Position numbers and translations under genes: made by a program
The notes under the pieces: model-generated
The model's database searches: none
Seen by the model: only the letters and a program-made list of their open reading frames with translations
Told to the model about the DNA's origin: nothing
Shown: positions 28,307-40,613 of the stretch, piece after piece
Position numbering within the stretch: position 1 is the stretch's first letter
Layout of the letters: the number at the start of each line of letters is the position of its first letter
Assembly (NCBI RefSeq): GCF_963576615.1
Contig: NC_088709.1
Coordinates: 15,203,264-15,267,263 of the forward strand
Length of the DNA: 64,000 nt
Direction of reading: 5' to 3'
Source of the DNA: Watersipora subatra
Taxonomy: Eukaryota; Bryozoa; Gymnolaemata; Cheilostomatida; Watersiporidae

Positions 28307-31300
28307 TTACAGCTGACCTCCTTTGACCTCCACAGTCTCTTGCTCATTGCCTGACTCATCCCTCGTGACTCTGCGGGTTTCGATAGTCTGAAAGATTTTA
28401 AATCTCACTGATTAGCCTAGAAATGGTTTAAACATTAACAGCTAAACCTGCAAGTTCCGATTGTGACACATTTTTTAGATGCGATACTGCACGGAAAAGC
28501 AAAGCCACACGTTATCTTTATAAAAAAAGTTCAACTAACTTAGCCTCAGTCTGAGCTTCAGTTAATTTTTTTTGCAGAGGATCACCTGGCCCCAGCCTAT
28601 GGTGAGTATAAGCCTCACACAGAGAGCCCTCGCTATTTCATAGTGAGTCAAAAAAGGATTCCGATCTGACTATCAAAGGCAACTTCAAAATAAATTAACT
28701 TCCTTCTAAAATGATTTCAAATTTAAAATAAGACCAAAAGGCTTATCAACTGATAAAACTAAACACTTTTAGCGAGTTAAAAGTTCAAGCCTAAGTTTAG
28801 AATGGTAAATATATTAAGAATGTTTATCAGCTGTTGAAAATTCTCCCATTTCGTGAGTTCGTTTACCACTTCAAATCTTATTGATACTGAGTCAACATTA
28901 TAATTAAATATTTTGACATTTCTGCTTACATTCAAACGGGACAATTATGTTTAAGAAAAGATTACACGCAGCAAGCGCACATGCAAAGTGAGCAAAGGGA
29001 GGAGAAGCGATGAGGAGGGGAAGACGAAGAGGAAGAAATAAGCAAGGACCAAGTCTAGTTCAAACTGGATGCTGTTTGAACGCCGCTGACATTGCGCTGC
29101 TATCTATACCATGAACAAGTTATCTTGACCTATATAGACCTATCCTAGTTCACACAAAAAGGAATCTCCGATGGAATCTAAGACGAAACGAAAAGATAGT
29201 TCTATTCAGGAGGTCATTCCTAGACCAAATTTCTATGGTTGTTTAATCAGAGACTGGCTGATTCCACCGATGATAAAGTAAGATATATTTTGTGCGAGCC
29301 TGAACATTGTTACTTTCTCCCGAACAACGGACTAATAGCACAGATTTAGTTTCATACAATAGGTAGATGACAAAAAGGTTTAGCTAACCAATCATATCAA
29401 TCCTTTTCCCTAAAGATTTCATAAAACCTTACATCGCTTAATTAGCACAAACATTAACAAAGCCATCGTTTTGATCCCAACCAATTTTGGTATAAGGTTT
29501 CATGGGAGAATCGTCCTTGTCTAAACTAGACATATATCTTAGTGCTAGTCTAAACTCCATTAATATCGGCCCAAGATTGTATGCGTTGAGGTTATAATGA
29601 CTCAGTTTTCAAAACTGCTAACTTCCGTGAAAAACAACGGCTTGTACCAGCATCACAAAGATTAATGTAATCATCAGAGACCTTACGGTGAAGCGGACAG
29701 TTGCATAGACAATAAATACCAGTCAAAATACAATGCTAAGTGACTTAACAACGTATACTTTACTACATTTTTGACATCTACATACCAACTTGTCAGATGT
29801 ACTCCTTTAAAAAATCCTACTTCTGTCTTTAAAGATGAACTAGCACAAAATCTTGATAGATTTTATCAGAAAGTATCGGTATTTTTGTATTATTTGCGAT
29901 TGTTTTTTATGTTTGAGGTGATCTGACTGCCAAGATGTTTCAAGATTAAAATCGATAAAACTTGATCGCGGTTAAAACGCTCAGACAAAGCGAAAGTGTG
30001 ATTATGATGTCTATTAGTTGCAGAGAGACCGACAGAAGAGAGACGCATTACGCTGCTATCAACTGATATCAGCAATCGCAGCGATAACAACTAGTGATGT
30101 CAGTTCGCAAGTATTTTTCTCCTGAGCGTTTTAATCGAGATCAAGTTTTATCGATTTTAATCTAGGAAAATTCTGGCAATCATATCACCTCAAACATCAA
30201 CAAAAATTGCCAATAATAGATAAATATCGATACTATGTCGATAGTTGCAGAAACCGACCGAGTAGAGATGCATAACACTGCAACTTATAAGCAATAGCCG
30301 ATATCCACTATAGGAACAATTGCAACTGGTGACGTCATTTTGCACGTATGTTAGCTGCTGAGCCTCCCAACCGCCATCATCTTATGTAAATTTTAATCTT
30401 GAACCATCCTGGCAGTCAGATCACCTCAAACATCAAAAACAATCGCAAACCAAAGAAAAATACTGATACTTTCTGAGTGAGGCTGTGCAAAAACACATAA
30501 ATAAATCAGAAAGGGATTATGTGACCAAGCCAAACATCCCTATTTCCATTTTGCCGATGTTCTCACTCGAATACCATCTGTTTCTTAACAGCACTGCGTT
30601 CGACCTGCATCCAGTGTGAACAGGCTGTATAAGAAAACTTAAGCTAAAGTCAAACTCACCCCATCGGGACGGCGTCTTGTAGTCGTGCTGGAGTACCTGA
30701 ACTGAAACACGGGAGTGTCTTTTTTTACTTCACCGTCTGGAAGTTGACTTCTTTTTTCAAGAATGTCATTCATGTTTCCACCTTCTTTCAAAAATGAATC
30801 CCAATCTGTGAAAATATAAAAGCAACTACAATGTTCAGTGAAAATATAGAAGTAACTACAATATTCAGTGAAAATATAGAAGTAACTATAATATTCAGTG
30901 AAAATATAGAATTAACTACAATATTCTGTAAAAATATAGAAATAATTACAATATTCAGTGAAAATATAGAAATAATTACAATGCTCAGTGAAAATATAGA
31001 AGTAACTACAATATTCAGTGAAACCACCCCAAACGTATTTGCTTATAGAACCTCAGTCTAGCCTTGTTTGCTATGATTAACTTACACTAAAAGTTATCTT
31101 AATAGCCAGCTATTACCGGGTAAGTGCGCACAATTAGGAAAGATGTTTAACGTTCTTAAGATGATAGAGAGATGAGAAACAGAATTCCATAGTTTCCACA
31201 TAGTGATTTTAATAAACAGGCAGATATCAAATATCTCATGTTAAATGAGCAATCTCAAGATTGTATCTATTCTGCAATACCACCGCCTGTTTTTGTAATA

Positions 31301-34300
31301 CCGGCCTGTGTACAAGGTCGATTATTATGCATATGAGGAGTAAACACCTCGGAGAGGGAGCATCTATTCAATGTTACATCCTTAACTGTATTTTACAGAC
31401 GATTGCCACAGAATATTAGTTTATGATCATTTAAAAATATTGTCTGATTAAGAACTTCCATTTCCAGTCCTAAGTTATGGTAAACACATATCCTTGGCAA
31501 AACAGTGCCTCCCGAGTTTCCTTTGAATTTGTTGTGATGGATCACACCGAATAGCCCAAAAACTTACATGATTCACAAACTTGGGACGATGAAAAGACAC
31601 CAAAGAGAAAACCGAATTGATAATGGACTAGATTGTTGCCAGTGCAAAAAAATAACTAACTGAAATCATAGCAGTAATGGCAGAATGATTGATTACTTAC
31701 TGATATCTCTCCGTTCAGGCCGACCAGCCTACAAGACAACAGGCTTGAGTATAGAGAAAGGCTATACAATGGAATATTTTTAAGAGACCAGTAGAGGCTA
31801 ATATCTAAACAATTGACAATGTTAAGGAAATAAGTGGTTGCACAGTGCACAGCCTCGAGAGGAAGGAGCAGTAGTGACAAGAGTGTAAAATGTATAGGTG
31901 AAACTTAGACAAACTGGACGCATTAAAACTGTTAATGACTCCAGTAAAGATTTCTAAGGCAAGTTAGAAGAAGAAAAATTACTGGTAATTATAAACACTA
32001 AAAAGCATTTCACAAAAAATGCAAAAAAACACTTATTATAAAATTAGACAAAACCAAGCAAAAACCTTAAGTTAAGTTGATAATTATTCATTGATGCGAA
32101 ACCCTCGGTAAGTCCACAAGATTCTTTCGAAGATTTTGATTAAGAAGATTTTTTTGAAAAACAAAAAAAAATAAAATAAAACTACATGGTATATATTGCA
32201 GCTGATAATGGATGCCATACCGCTACATGAAATGACTGCAATGAATTTCTTTCCACTGCACAAAATACTGCATCTGGTATTACTTAATTTGCCAATAACA
32301 CAATTCAATGACCTTCAACAAATAGGATGAAGCTAAAACCTAGTGCTTTAGACACCTAATTATAATTCCTTTTAGTCTCTTTCATGTATCTCGCAATAAG
32401 TGTTACCAGGTAAAGCAAGATGACCATCAAACAGAAAAGAGAATCTTAGCAAGATAGCCTCAGTGTTACTTTGAACTTTTAAAGAGGATGACGATAAGTC
32501 ATACCTGAGCGCCAGGGTAGTTGGGACTTCTTCGTAACATCCTGGATCTAACATTCACAGTTTCGTCATCCTAAAACAGAAATGAATCCAGGGGTTCTAA
32601 AGAAAAATAGTCAGAATTTCAAAGCACATTCTAGAAAGTTCTGAACAAAGAAACCTAATAAACTATAAAAACGGTTTCTGATCTGCATTTAAGACATTTA
32701 AGATGTGTTTAAGTCACAAAAGAACGTAACAGGGCCAAGACCTCAACTCGCCAAAACCTTTCTGGCCATTTTCACTGAATCAGCCAATGGTAACAAGCTA
32801 TATTCCGTACGAGTGTAAACATCATTACCTCTCGATACCACGCATATATTATCATGCTGTTTTTTTTTCAGATTCTGTGCAAATGTTTAACTGAGACAGT
32901 TTAATAATCATTATTGAGTCATTATTAATAGCACTTACTCCAATCTGCATGCATAAACTAGCAATCATAGATAAATGACTTACTTTCAACTGAACAGTTG
33001 ACCAACAGCATAATTGTAGTTCCATTCAACAGACGACTCAGCAACAAAATGTAATAAATTAATTAGTGAATCCTATCGGAGAGAACTGATATGATTTGCT
33101 AAAAATTTTATAAAACCCAACATAACTATCACGAAACCTTAATAAATCTATTGCAAAACCAAATTTGTTACAAGATTCGTCTTTCTAGAATAATTACACA
33201 TCCGTTTAAGAAGCCGCTGATATCAAATATTGAAGGATTACTTCTTTTTTTTCACATGAAGACTTGAGAGAACTACCGAAAGAAATCTGACTGACTGGAT
33301 GTTTTATGTGGGGCAGTGCAGAGGGTCGCTGAGAGTGCTGGCAACACGACCAGTGTATCTTACAGCCCAGAAGGAATTTTAGACCAAATGCTGCCTGATA
33401 AGATTGAACCACTAACCAGCTGTTCAACAGTCCAGAATAATGACTACAACACCAAGGCAGCTCACATATTTTGCACAAACTTCAACCTTATCATTTTGAA
33501 TCAATGATTTCTTTTCCTAAGTAAGCTGATCCAATACGCAATTGAAATAAACCTTTCGTTATCCTTCCAGGAGCTTTTGATAATGTTTTACAGCCCTAAA
33601 TGTATCAAGTGCTAAGAAGTTTTTTATTGAAAAGCAAATAATTTGCGTAAAATAAACCCAACTTACTTTGGAAATTACCTTTAAAAAACCAAAAAATGTG
33701 TGGCAATCCGAACCAATCACCAACTAATGTATTACGATTTAAAATGATTAACTTTTTTGTTACATGATGGCAGATACATACTATTTAGCCAACATATTCC
33801 TAAATCTACTCAGAGTTGTCCAACTAAACATAGACAACTCCAAAACATAGATACATATACCGTAAATCACCTAAATTAAATGCCGCCTCTATTTCACCTA
33901 CGAAAGAAGGGTTGAAAAATAAAGCGCCACCCTTTATTTGAACGTCACCTCCATTTAACTGCCACTTTGATTATCTTTGATCTTTATGAACCCATAATAT
34001 CAAGTGATCAGTAGAAAAGTGTCCACAAAACCGTACTAATAATGAATCATTTACATTAATAACAATCAATTCTCTCGTTGTCCAACTCCAAAGCTTTTCA
34101 CTTTTTTTCGTTAATACTTTGAAAGCAACACCATAGAAATGATCAATAACAGTTTCGGGTTAATAGTAGCTCCTTGTTTAACGCGGTCTTGATACTTCGA
34201 CGTGCGTATATGAAAGCGGTTTAAATTAATGATGGTAGATGAACTTTGAAAGCGACACCATAGAAATAATTAATAACTGTCTCAGGCTAATATTAGTTCC

Positions 34301-36849
34301 TAGAATAACGCGGTCTTAATACTTTGATGTACATATATAAAAAAAATGGTTTGCAAGTTTTGGGCCAAAGGTTATGTTTAGCGAGCAAAATTTTTACGTG
34401 TTGTCTTTGTGCTAAATTCAAGGTTTTGCTCTGACAAAAAATTGTTTGAACGCTAATATTGACTAGTTCAGCAGTGCAGATGTTCAGTTGAGATCAGAAG
34501 ACATTGTGGAAGGTATTGGACAACCAGAAGATGTTCGTTCCATCGAAAGCAACAATCAGAACGCAGCTATCTGAGCAAACGATGGAAATATTTTTGTTTT
34601 AAAAACATTAATTTTTGTTTCTGCATGTAATATAAGTATGGGTCGTTTATGTCATTTGTTTATGAATATATATTTGTAGCATTTGATAGATTATCATTAC
34701 ATAACTTATAAATTTGCGAATTTATAGCATATTATTTAATAGCATCATTGTGGTAATCTGATCATACTGATCATATTGATCAACGCTCGTAACTCCTCTG
34801 TTATTGCACTTACAAAGCTAATTTTGGCTGCAAACTGTAGCAAACATATCAATGAATGCAATGAGTTTTTATGCAACATTTGTAAATATAAATGTAAAAT
34901 AAAATTATGTCTTCAAATTTAGAATAAATTAAAAACTGAAAGTGCCAACAAACTGCAAAGGACACAGGCTATAATATTAAAGCAGGTCAATTGCAAGCAA
35001 TGGATATCAACTGATAGAGATAGTGCTCGGTTTCTCAATGCATATTTATTAAAAGATCTTTGACAAGTTGGAGGTAAGTTAGCAGATTTATTGCATCCAA
35101 AATGTTTAAAATCGCTCCACCAAAAAAAAGAGCAAAATATAGGTGACACTCGAGAACTAAATTTATCTTATAAAAATTCTAACGAGCCATTTGAAAAATA
35201 CAACGCCAGCCTTTATTTGAACCGCCGCCTCCAATTGACCGCCACCATAGAGGAAAGGTTCAAAAATAAAGTGCCATGGTGTTCAATTGGAGTTTTTACA
35301 GTATATATACATAGTCATACCTCCCCATATGAGTGCCCTAACGCGCGGGAAAATTGAGATATGAGTCGAATATTGAACAAATTTCTTCCTTGAGAGACGA
35401 GTCATCTCTGATATATAAGCACACGAGATGGTCCTCGATGGTCACTGTATTACAAACAATGCGGGAGGCCATTTTTGATAACAGCATCACTCGGTCTTCC
35501 TTTTCGAATCAGTTTCAACATTTTTTAAAAGGTTGGCTAAAGGTTATAGTGAACGCAACACAAAAAGCGCCAAAGCGAAAACAGATAACAAACAGGACTT
35601 TGTTGGCGTAGGTATTGAATTACAACAATTAAACACACATTTTCTATCGTAATATCCTGTTTGATGTGTTTTTTTCCATAGTATGGTAACAGATCAATTT
35701 GTATTTAGTTATTTTATATAGGAAATAGTGCCTTGAGACACAAATTGACATACAAGCTCAGCCCTCTTAAGCTCATATGTTGAGGTATGAGGTACTACAA
35801 TTTCTAACAGACTTCCACAAGGGTTGAGACTGTTGCAAGTACATTACAGAGTTTATAGCAACTGCATACATGTCTCACCACTAAGTATGCACGTGTGGTT
35901 ATAATAAAGAATTAACTACTTGCATATTGAGAGTTATCAGATCCCTTCAGCATTCTGTCTCGAACATTCTCATTAGCATGTGGAAGCTGTGCTTTGGGCT
36001 GCTGACCAAAACCACCTTCAAATGCAACAGTTTATGGTGATAGGATTTCCGCTGCAAAACTGAGTTTCCTTGAAAATTATGCTTCTGACATGAAATGAAA
36101 CTAAATTGACTTGAGAAAATAGCTATCTTGTTTTCAGCGAGTAGAAAAAAAGACAGCAATCAGCAAATTTTATATTAAAAAAGGAAATTCACCAACCCGG
36201 AAATTGAGGATGGTCTGGTATATACGGGTCAAACATTGGCAAATTATCTACTCCAAATATTTTAAATAGCTCATCAAAAGATTCATCCATTTCCTTCCTC
36301 ATATCTTCAAAATTGCGTGGAAATGGTGCAAAGAATCCAAAACCGCCAAATCGGCGGTCATCGTCTTCAAAGCTACAGAACCAGATCGCGACAAAAAGGT
36401 TATCACACCACAAACAAAACATCAGAGGAAACCATGTATATTGACTGGCACAAAGTTTCGGCAAAGCCAAAAGGCTACAAAGAAAAAGTGATAGCATACA
36501 ATGCGATTAGGGATATGATGCGATTTGATATACAAGTAGATGGCCGCTAATGGCACTTGACGGTCTCATGGCGTAAAAAGTACAGCACTTACTTATCTCT
36601 ACGAAAAGATTCAGGGTTAGAATGAGAGGGGTAGGTATAGTCTGAATAGTCATCTGGTGGGTGCCTGTGAGGCCTGCAACATGCATTCAATTTCTGATCA
36701 GGTAAAAAACTAAACAATTTGTAGACATAATATGAGGGATTTTCTGTGTCAGACTGAAGTACAGTAAGAAAATGTGGTTTCTAACATATCTGTCATATTA
36801 TATCCCACCTGTAGATGAAACCTGGCAAGAAGCTTCTGAGCCAATCCAT
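28307..36849 (-). CDS. HAX1: HAX1 homologue (HCLS1-associated protein X-1), at least eight exons
   Basis: Minus-strand exons in order: 36809-36849 (MDWLRSFLPGFIYR), 36593-36673 (PHRHPPDDYSDYTYP), 36197-36372 (EDDDRRFGGFGFF then FDELFKIFG), 35920-36015 (NENVRDRMLKGSDNS), 32505-32570 (NVRSRMLRRSPN), 31701-31728 (AGRPERRDI), 30660-30805 (FQFRYSSTTTRRRPDG), 28307-28387 (TIETRRVTRDESGNEQETVE, then VKGGQL and stop). These follow vertebrate HAX1 block by block: start MSLFDLFRGFFG, acidic and Phe/Gly-rich region, LRDSMLKYPDS, then YFKSISVTKITKPDG and EERRTVVDSEGRTETTVTR. HAX1 is mainly a mitochondrial protein that works with CLPB and supports cell survival. Phases agree at every junction except 35920-36015 to 32505-32570 (phase 1 to 0), so a linker exon is missing from my model, or the two are used differently. 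The exon-3 donor and exon-4 acceptor are weak. Confidence 0.85.
28579..28602 (+). other. Possible 24-nt plus-strand microexon
   Basis: A strong T-run acceptor ending TTTTTTTGCAG is followed by 24 bases and a GTGAGT donor. It could be a microexon of a gene overlapping HAX1 on the other strand, or chance. No partner exon was joined. Confidence 0.15.
28985..29046. repeat. Purine-rich tract
   Basis: About 60 bp almost all A/G on the plus strand (GAGGAGGGGAAGACGAAGAG). It lies in the last HAX1 intron and would be a pyrimidine run in the HAX1 transcript. Confidence 0.6.
29171..29277 (+). other. Possible first coding exon of an unknown plus-strand gene
   Basis: An ATG at 29171 opens 35 codons (MESKTKRKDSSIQEVIPRPN, then FYGCLIRDWLIPPMI) to a clear GTAAGA donor. 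It has a basic, polar N-terminus and then a hydrophobic, Trp/Pro-containing end, which reads like real protein. No downstream exon was found in phase, and no family is recognised. It lies in the last HAX1 intron on the opposite strand. Confidence 0.25.
29827..30226. mobile_element. Palindromic MITE, copy C (in a HAX1 intron)
   Basis: Carries TAGATTTTATCAGAAAGTAT, the TTGATCGCGGTTAAAACGCT block, GACAGAAGAGAGACGCATTA, and the inverted arm from about 30118 to 30215. Homologous to copies A, B and E. Confidence 0.85.
30227..30475. mobile_element. Palindromic MITE, copy D (right half)
   Basis: Begins inside the central segment (GTCGATAGTTGCAGAAACCG) and runs through GTGACGTCAT to ACCATCCTGGCAGTCAGATC. 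It lacks a left arm and sits directly after copy C, suggesting a tandem insertion or a recombination product. Confidence 0.75.
30808..31024. repeat. 30-bp minisatellite next to a HAX1 splice acceptor
   Basis: About seven units of GTGAAAATATAGAAGTAACT plus ACAATATTCA. Because 30 is a multiple of three, both strands stay open and give decapeptide repeats, which I regard as artefacts. On the HAX1 strand the array forms the end of the intron before the exon 30660-30805. Confidence 0.95.
33858..35306 (+). mobile_element. TIR DNA element with transposase-like remnant
   Basis: The left arm starts TACCGTAAATCACCTAAATT and the right arm ends GGAGTTTTTACAGTATA. Both contain CCGCC(A/T)C and AATAAAG.GCCA blocks, and each arm can fold on itself, as in the small copy at 4739. 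TA steps flank the ends. The interior is AT-rich and keeps one short frame (34467-34574). It lies in the HAX1 intron between 32570 and 35920. Confidence 0.7.
34467..34574 (+). pseudogene. C-terminal remnant of a protein, probably the element's transposase
   Basis: Thirty-five codons (FSSADVQLRSEDIVEGIGQP, then EDVRSIESNNQNAAI and stop) have clearly protein-like composition. They open right after a stop and lie between the arms of the TIR element, so they are most simply the tail of its former transposase. Family not determined. Confidence 0.35.
35312..35793. mobile_element. Tigger-related MITE (~480 bp)
   Basis: The ends TCATACCTCCCCATATGAG and the inverse CTCATATGTTGAGGTATGA form the TIR. 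The pattern 'ATAC.TC..C.TA..AGTGCCCTAAC' is shared with the Tigger at 40614, as is the internal GAACAGCATCACT-like text (here GATAACAGCATCACTCGGTC). No transposase frame survives. Confidence 0.75.
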
Positions 36850-39029
36850 TTTACTTTTTTTTACATTGAGCTGTGAGCCTAAAAGAGACATAAGAGAAGA
36901 CGATTACTAAGACAGCATTTATACCATGAGAACACACTTAGGCATGCCTATAGACATAGTACTAACAACTGTTCATGTCTTTTATGATAAAAAAGCATAT
37001 GCGGCTAGTAATGCTGCATCGTCTGCTTTGATTATCAAATTCCTCTACAGTCCAACCTTGACTTACAATCACCTCAACATACTTTGTTAGGACATTATTA
37101 CATAAAATTTGAGCAAAAATCTGTCTCAACATGCAAAGTAATCCCTAACATACGATGTTTAAATTTTTTAGAAAAATAGTGTTGTAAAACAAGTAAACAA
37201 ATTTATAAGAATTGAAAATAAAATGTAAAAGTAATAAAAAATACATCAGTTAGGCTAATTTAGACTATGTCTAGTGTATATCTATTACTCATTCTCCAGT
37301 AAGCCTGAAAATTTTTAAGCTTACGCCATGTTTCTAATAAAATGTAATAATAAAAAGGTCTTTTAACCAGTGATTATTTTATCAATTTTGTTTTTGTACA
37401 TATAATACAATTTTCGATGTTCTATGTCCAGTAGAAACTCCTATAATGTATTCACCATAACATAAAAATATTATGCAAAGTTTTTGCTTCATACTATGTA
37501 AAAATTACGACACAGATATTGGAGCAATTTAAGTTCGCAAATTAAATTTGTTTAGCAATACACTTGGATTGATGTCAATTAAAAGCTTGTAAACTAGGGG
37601 TTTGCCTGAAGCAATGTTAAGCAAAGGTTTTAGCAAAGGTAGCCTATATTGCAACTTGATTTCGCGCTATATTTCAACTTTCATTTATTCCCTCTAGGAA
37701 AGTGCTTGATAATAGCTTTTTTAAAGGATTTTTCATACCTTGATAATCTAAACAAATATTTAACTTGCTATTTCACTGCAAAAAGCCTTTTGTAGTGAAA
37801 TGACTGCATTTTTAGCCTTGTCTAAACTATCCACTATGTGAAGTCAACGTAAATGGTTAATTGGTTAAATAATCAACCAAAAAAGGTTAATTGTATGATT
37901 GTTTTGCTTCACAAGAGCATAGCATCAGTTGATCTCCAAATGAACTAAAAAAAGGTTAGCTGAATATAGCTCAGGTTTTGCTACCATGATGAAAAAACCT
38001 AATTTATCTACTACGTAATGTTGACTGTTTAATAGTTTTTAAAAATGTCTCTACAAACTGTAAAAGCCAATCATTTTAAACATGAAAAGTATCAAAATAA
38101 GTATCATGTTTTATAAGTACCGGTTTCAGTAGCTCGTTACATGCTATTTTGTGAAAAGCATGGCGCAGAACCAGTCTTTGCCAAAAATTTAAATTTTTAT
38201 AAACAATCTAAACTGTCAAATAAAAATAAGTAAAATGGTTATTCACAATTTCAGCAAACGAAAAACAGCCTTCAGCTATCCTTTTGTCAAAATTTCTTGG
38301 ATAGATGTTTTGGGAGTGATGTTTAGCAAGCAATTTGAGTGTTCAATCTACAATAAATACTACTAGTATTTACTAAAACTACAAAATTTGCGTTAAATTA
38401 TTAATATTTGGACTTCTTGTTCAGCATGACAATGTTTTTTTGAAGAAGAAACTAAACAGAACGACCCGTTAAACAGAACTGCGCATAGGGCATCACATCA
38501 TCATGATGCAAATATTCGGAAATACTCTTGATGGACTCGTTAAGATAGCTCGCAAAGAGTTGCGGGTGTCAGAGCCGTGTGGAAACGATTGCACAGGGGT
38601 ATATACTGTGTACGTAATTGCTTACGCCGCGTAGCTATAGAAAATATAGCGAAGCGTACATGGGACTTTGAACGCGTCTTTTTTCGCTTTCGTTTTGTGT
38701 TTGCAAATAATGACGAGTTGGTGGGTTTGATAATGATTGACATTTTGTGGTTTGGTAACACTAGTATGGAATTGCTGAATATAGTTAAAAAGGGCCTCAT
38801 AGACCTATAAACGACGACTTTCAGCACAGTGGAAACGAGAAGAAGCATCTCGCCTTCCAAATTATGTTTGCTAGATAGACCCTAAATTATGATAAAACTT
38901 TCCTTTTTTAAGTCTGAATAATGCGTTACTAGCTTTTTCATTTTATGCTGAAAATAAAGTTGAGTAATAGTTGCTTGTTATGCAACGTAAATGTATTGGA
39001 TGAGGGGGCTGGAACAAATGTGGCATAAT
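36850..39029. other. No gene seen; HAX1 upstream region
   Basis: The HAX1 promoter should lie just above 36849. The rest is AT-rich, and the overlapping frames at 38540-38860 on both strands look like chance. Confidence 0.5.
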
Positions 39030-39290
39030 TAACAGTATGGTCAGTTGTTTTGATATAACTTAAGGACAGGCTAGCCTAAATGAGTGCACTCATAATGTAA
39101 GTAAAAGTTTATATGACGGACTTTAGATAATGAACTTGACTCTGTGCTTTTTGTGACTGAAGACTTTTCATATTGCCTTCCATAAGAAGTTAATAAGACA
39201 ACTCTGAGGCAATAAGGCTATTTTAATATCTTCAGTTAATAAGTGTTGGTCACTTAACTATTATGTGACAATAATACATAACAATACAAC
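39030..39290 (-). repeat. Candidate 3' LTR of the fossil element
   Basis: Direct-repeat partner of 47795-48045. The best-kept blocks are GGCTAGCCTAAATGAGTGCA and AATAAGTGTTGGTCACTTAA. Confidence 0.55.
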
Positions 39291-39387
39291 ATTTGGTTTT
39301 TTCCCATAAAGGATGGAAACCATTGTCATAAGAGTATGGGGTATGTTTAATTACAAGAACATTTGTATATACAATAGTACAATTACA

Positions 39388-39885
39388 TTAATTTAATAGC
39401 TCTACTATATCTGCTTTATAGTCCTCACACAAAGCACTACAGACCTGACTGATTTGTGCCAAGATTATATCCGTTTTCATATCACTATCAATGTCACCAA
39501 TGTAATGGGCTCCTAATAAATCTTCAGTTAGTCGGAGGTACTTGCCAGAGATATGTGTGCTTCTAGGAGCACCTACTATCATCCGAAAGCTCAGAGAAAG
39601 ATGATATTTTGTCATGTCTACTGTGGCCAAGTACAACTGATTAGATGGTTTTCGATGGGGTTCTTTGTTGTAGTCCACTAGCTTGGACCTGCTTGGTCTG
39701 ATTGCCCAACCTACTGTCTGGGCAGCACTCAGGTGCAGTAGATTGGCTTGGATGCTAGTGTCTACTAGTTTAAACATCCCTTTCTGTGCAATTTCACCAT
39801 AAAAGGTCTGGTATGTTTTGTACCACAAACTTTTTCTATGCTTTGTATTGACCAATCTGACCATCTTACTGGTCTTCATGGCCAC
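39388..39885 (-). other. 165-aa open frame of unknown origin inside the repeat nest
   Basis: An uninterrupted minus-strand frame beginning MAMKTSKMVRLVNTKHRKSL and ending CEDYKADIVELLN. Composition is protein-like, with no obvious signal peptide, membrane segment or motif that I recognise. It lies between the LINE 3' end (about 39990) and the left candidate LTR, so it may be part of the fossil LTR element rather than a host gene. No function is proposed. Confidence 0.3.
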
Positions 39886-40613
39886 GGTGTTGGTTTTTTA
39901 TAACTGTTACTATAGACTATGCTGTAGCAAGACTACTCGAGGCGAATAGCCTGAGTTAACAGATGAGATTGTTTATGAGGAAAACATGGATAGTCTAAGC
40001 AAAAGAAATAGGAACAATTCTATTACAGAGAGACCAGCAAGTACTGCTTCAAAGCAGTCCTAAAACCATCATACGTATCAATTTTTCTTAGCCAAATTGG
40101 CAAGGAATTCCATGCTGATGACACACGATAGGCAACCCATCTATGGCCACCAGTAGAGGAGGGTAGAAGGGGTAATGAAAATAACGAATGGCGAGTGCTG
40201 TAATGTGTTGACAAGTTAGTTTGAGATTTAAATTGTGTGAAGGCTAAAAGACATATTCTCAGTGTTCGAAATGGGGGGGGGTACGCAGGGGTACGGCGTA
40301 CCCCTAAGAAGAATTAGTGGGGGTACTCCCGAGGACGCGTACCCCATCATATAAGGTTGCTCATCTACTATATATTTCTCAAAGTATGTCGTCGTATCGT
40401 ATACCGGTATACATAGATATAGTAAACCCTAGATATGCGAATAATCAAAACAAGTGAGGCCTATAATTAGCATGACGCAACGTCATGGTGATGTGCAAAG
40501 CGAATCAGCTGATCTATTAACTCCTATTGACTTAGCACTAAAACTGCTCAATTTTTCCATAGTTTGTGCGTCTGAGACTGCATATTTTATTGAAAATATG
40601 TAAAACTTATATG

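Noticed and set aside
30788-31061. Open frames on both strands with decapeptide repeats (IFSENIEVTT and its mirror)
   Set aside because: They arise because a 30-bp minisatellite unit is a multiple of three; the region is a HAX1 intron on the minus strand.
33206-33507. Open frames on both strands (90 aa minus, 63 aa plus) as the missing HAX1 linker or a plus-strand last exon
   Set aside because: Several AG/GT combinations are possible but none gives the phase 1-to-0 step with HAX1-like sequence; left unresolved.
36189-36497. DnaJ-like Phe/Gly-rich protein suggested by GGFGFFAPFP
   Set aside because: There is no J domain; the exon series before and after follows HAX1 throughout.
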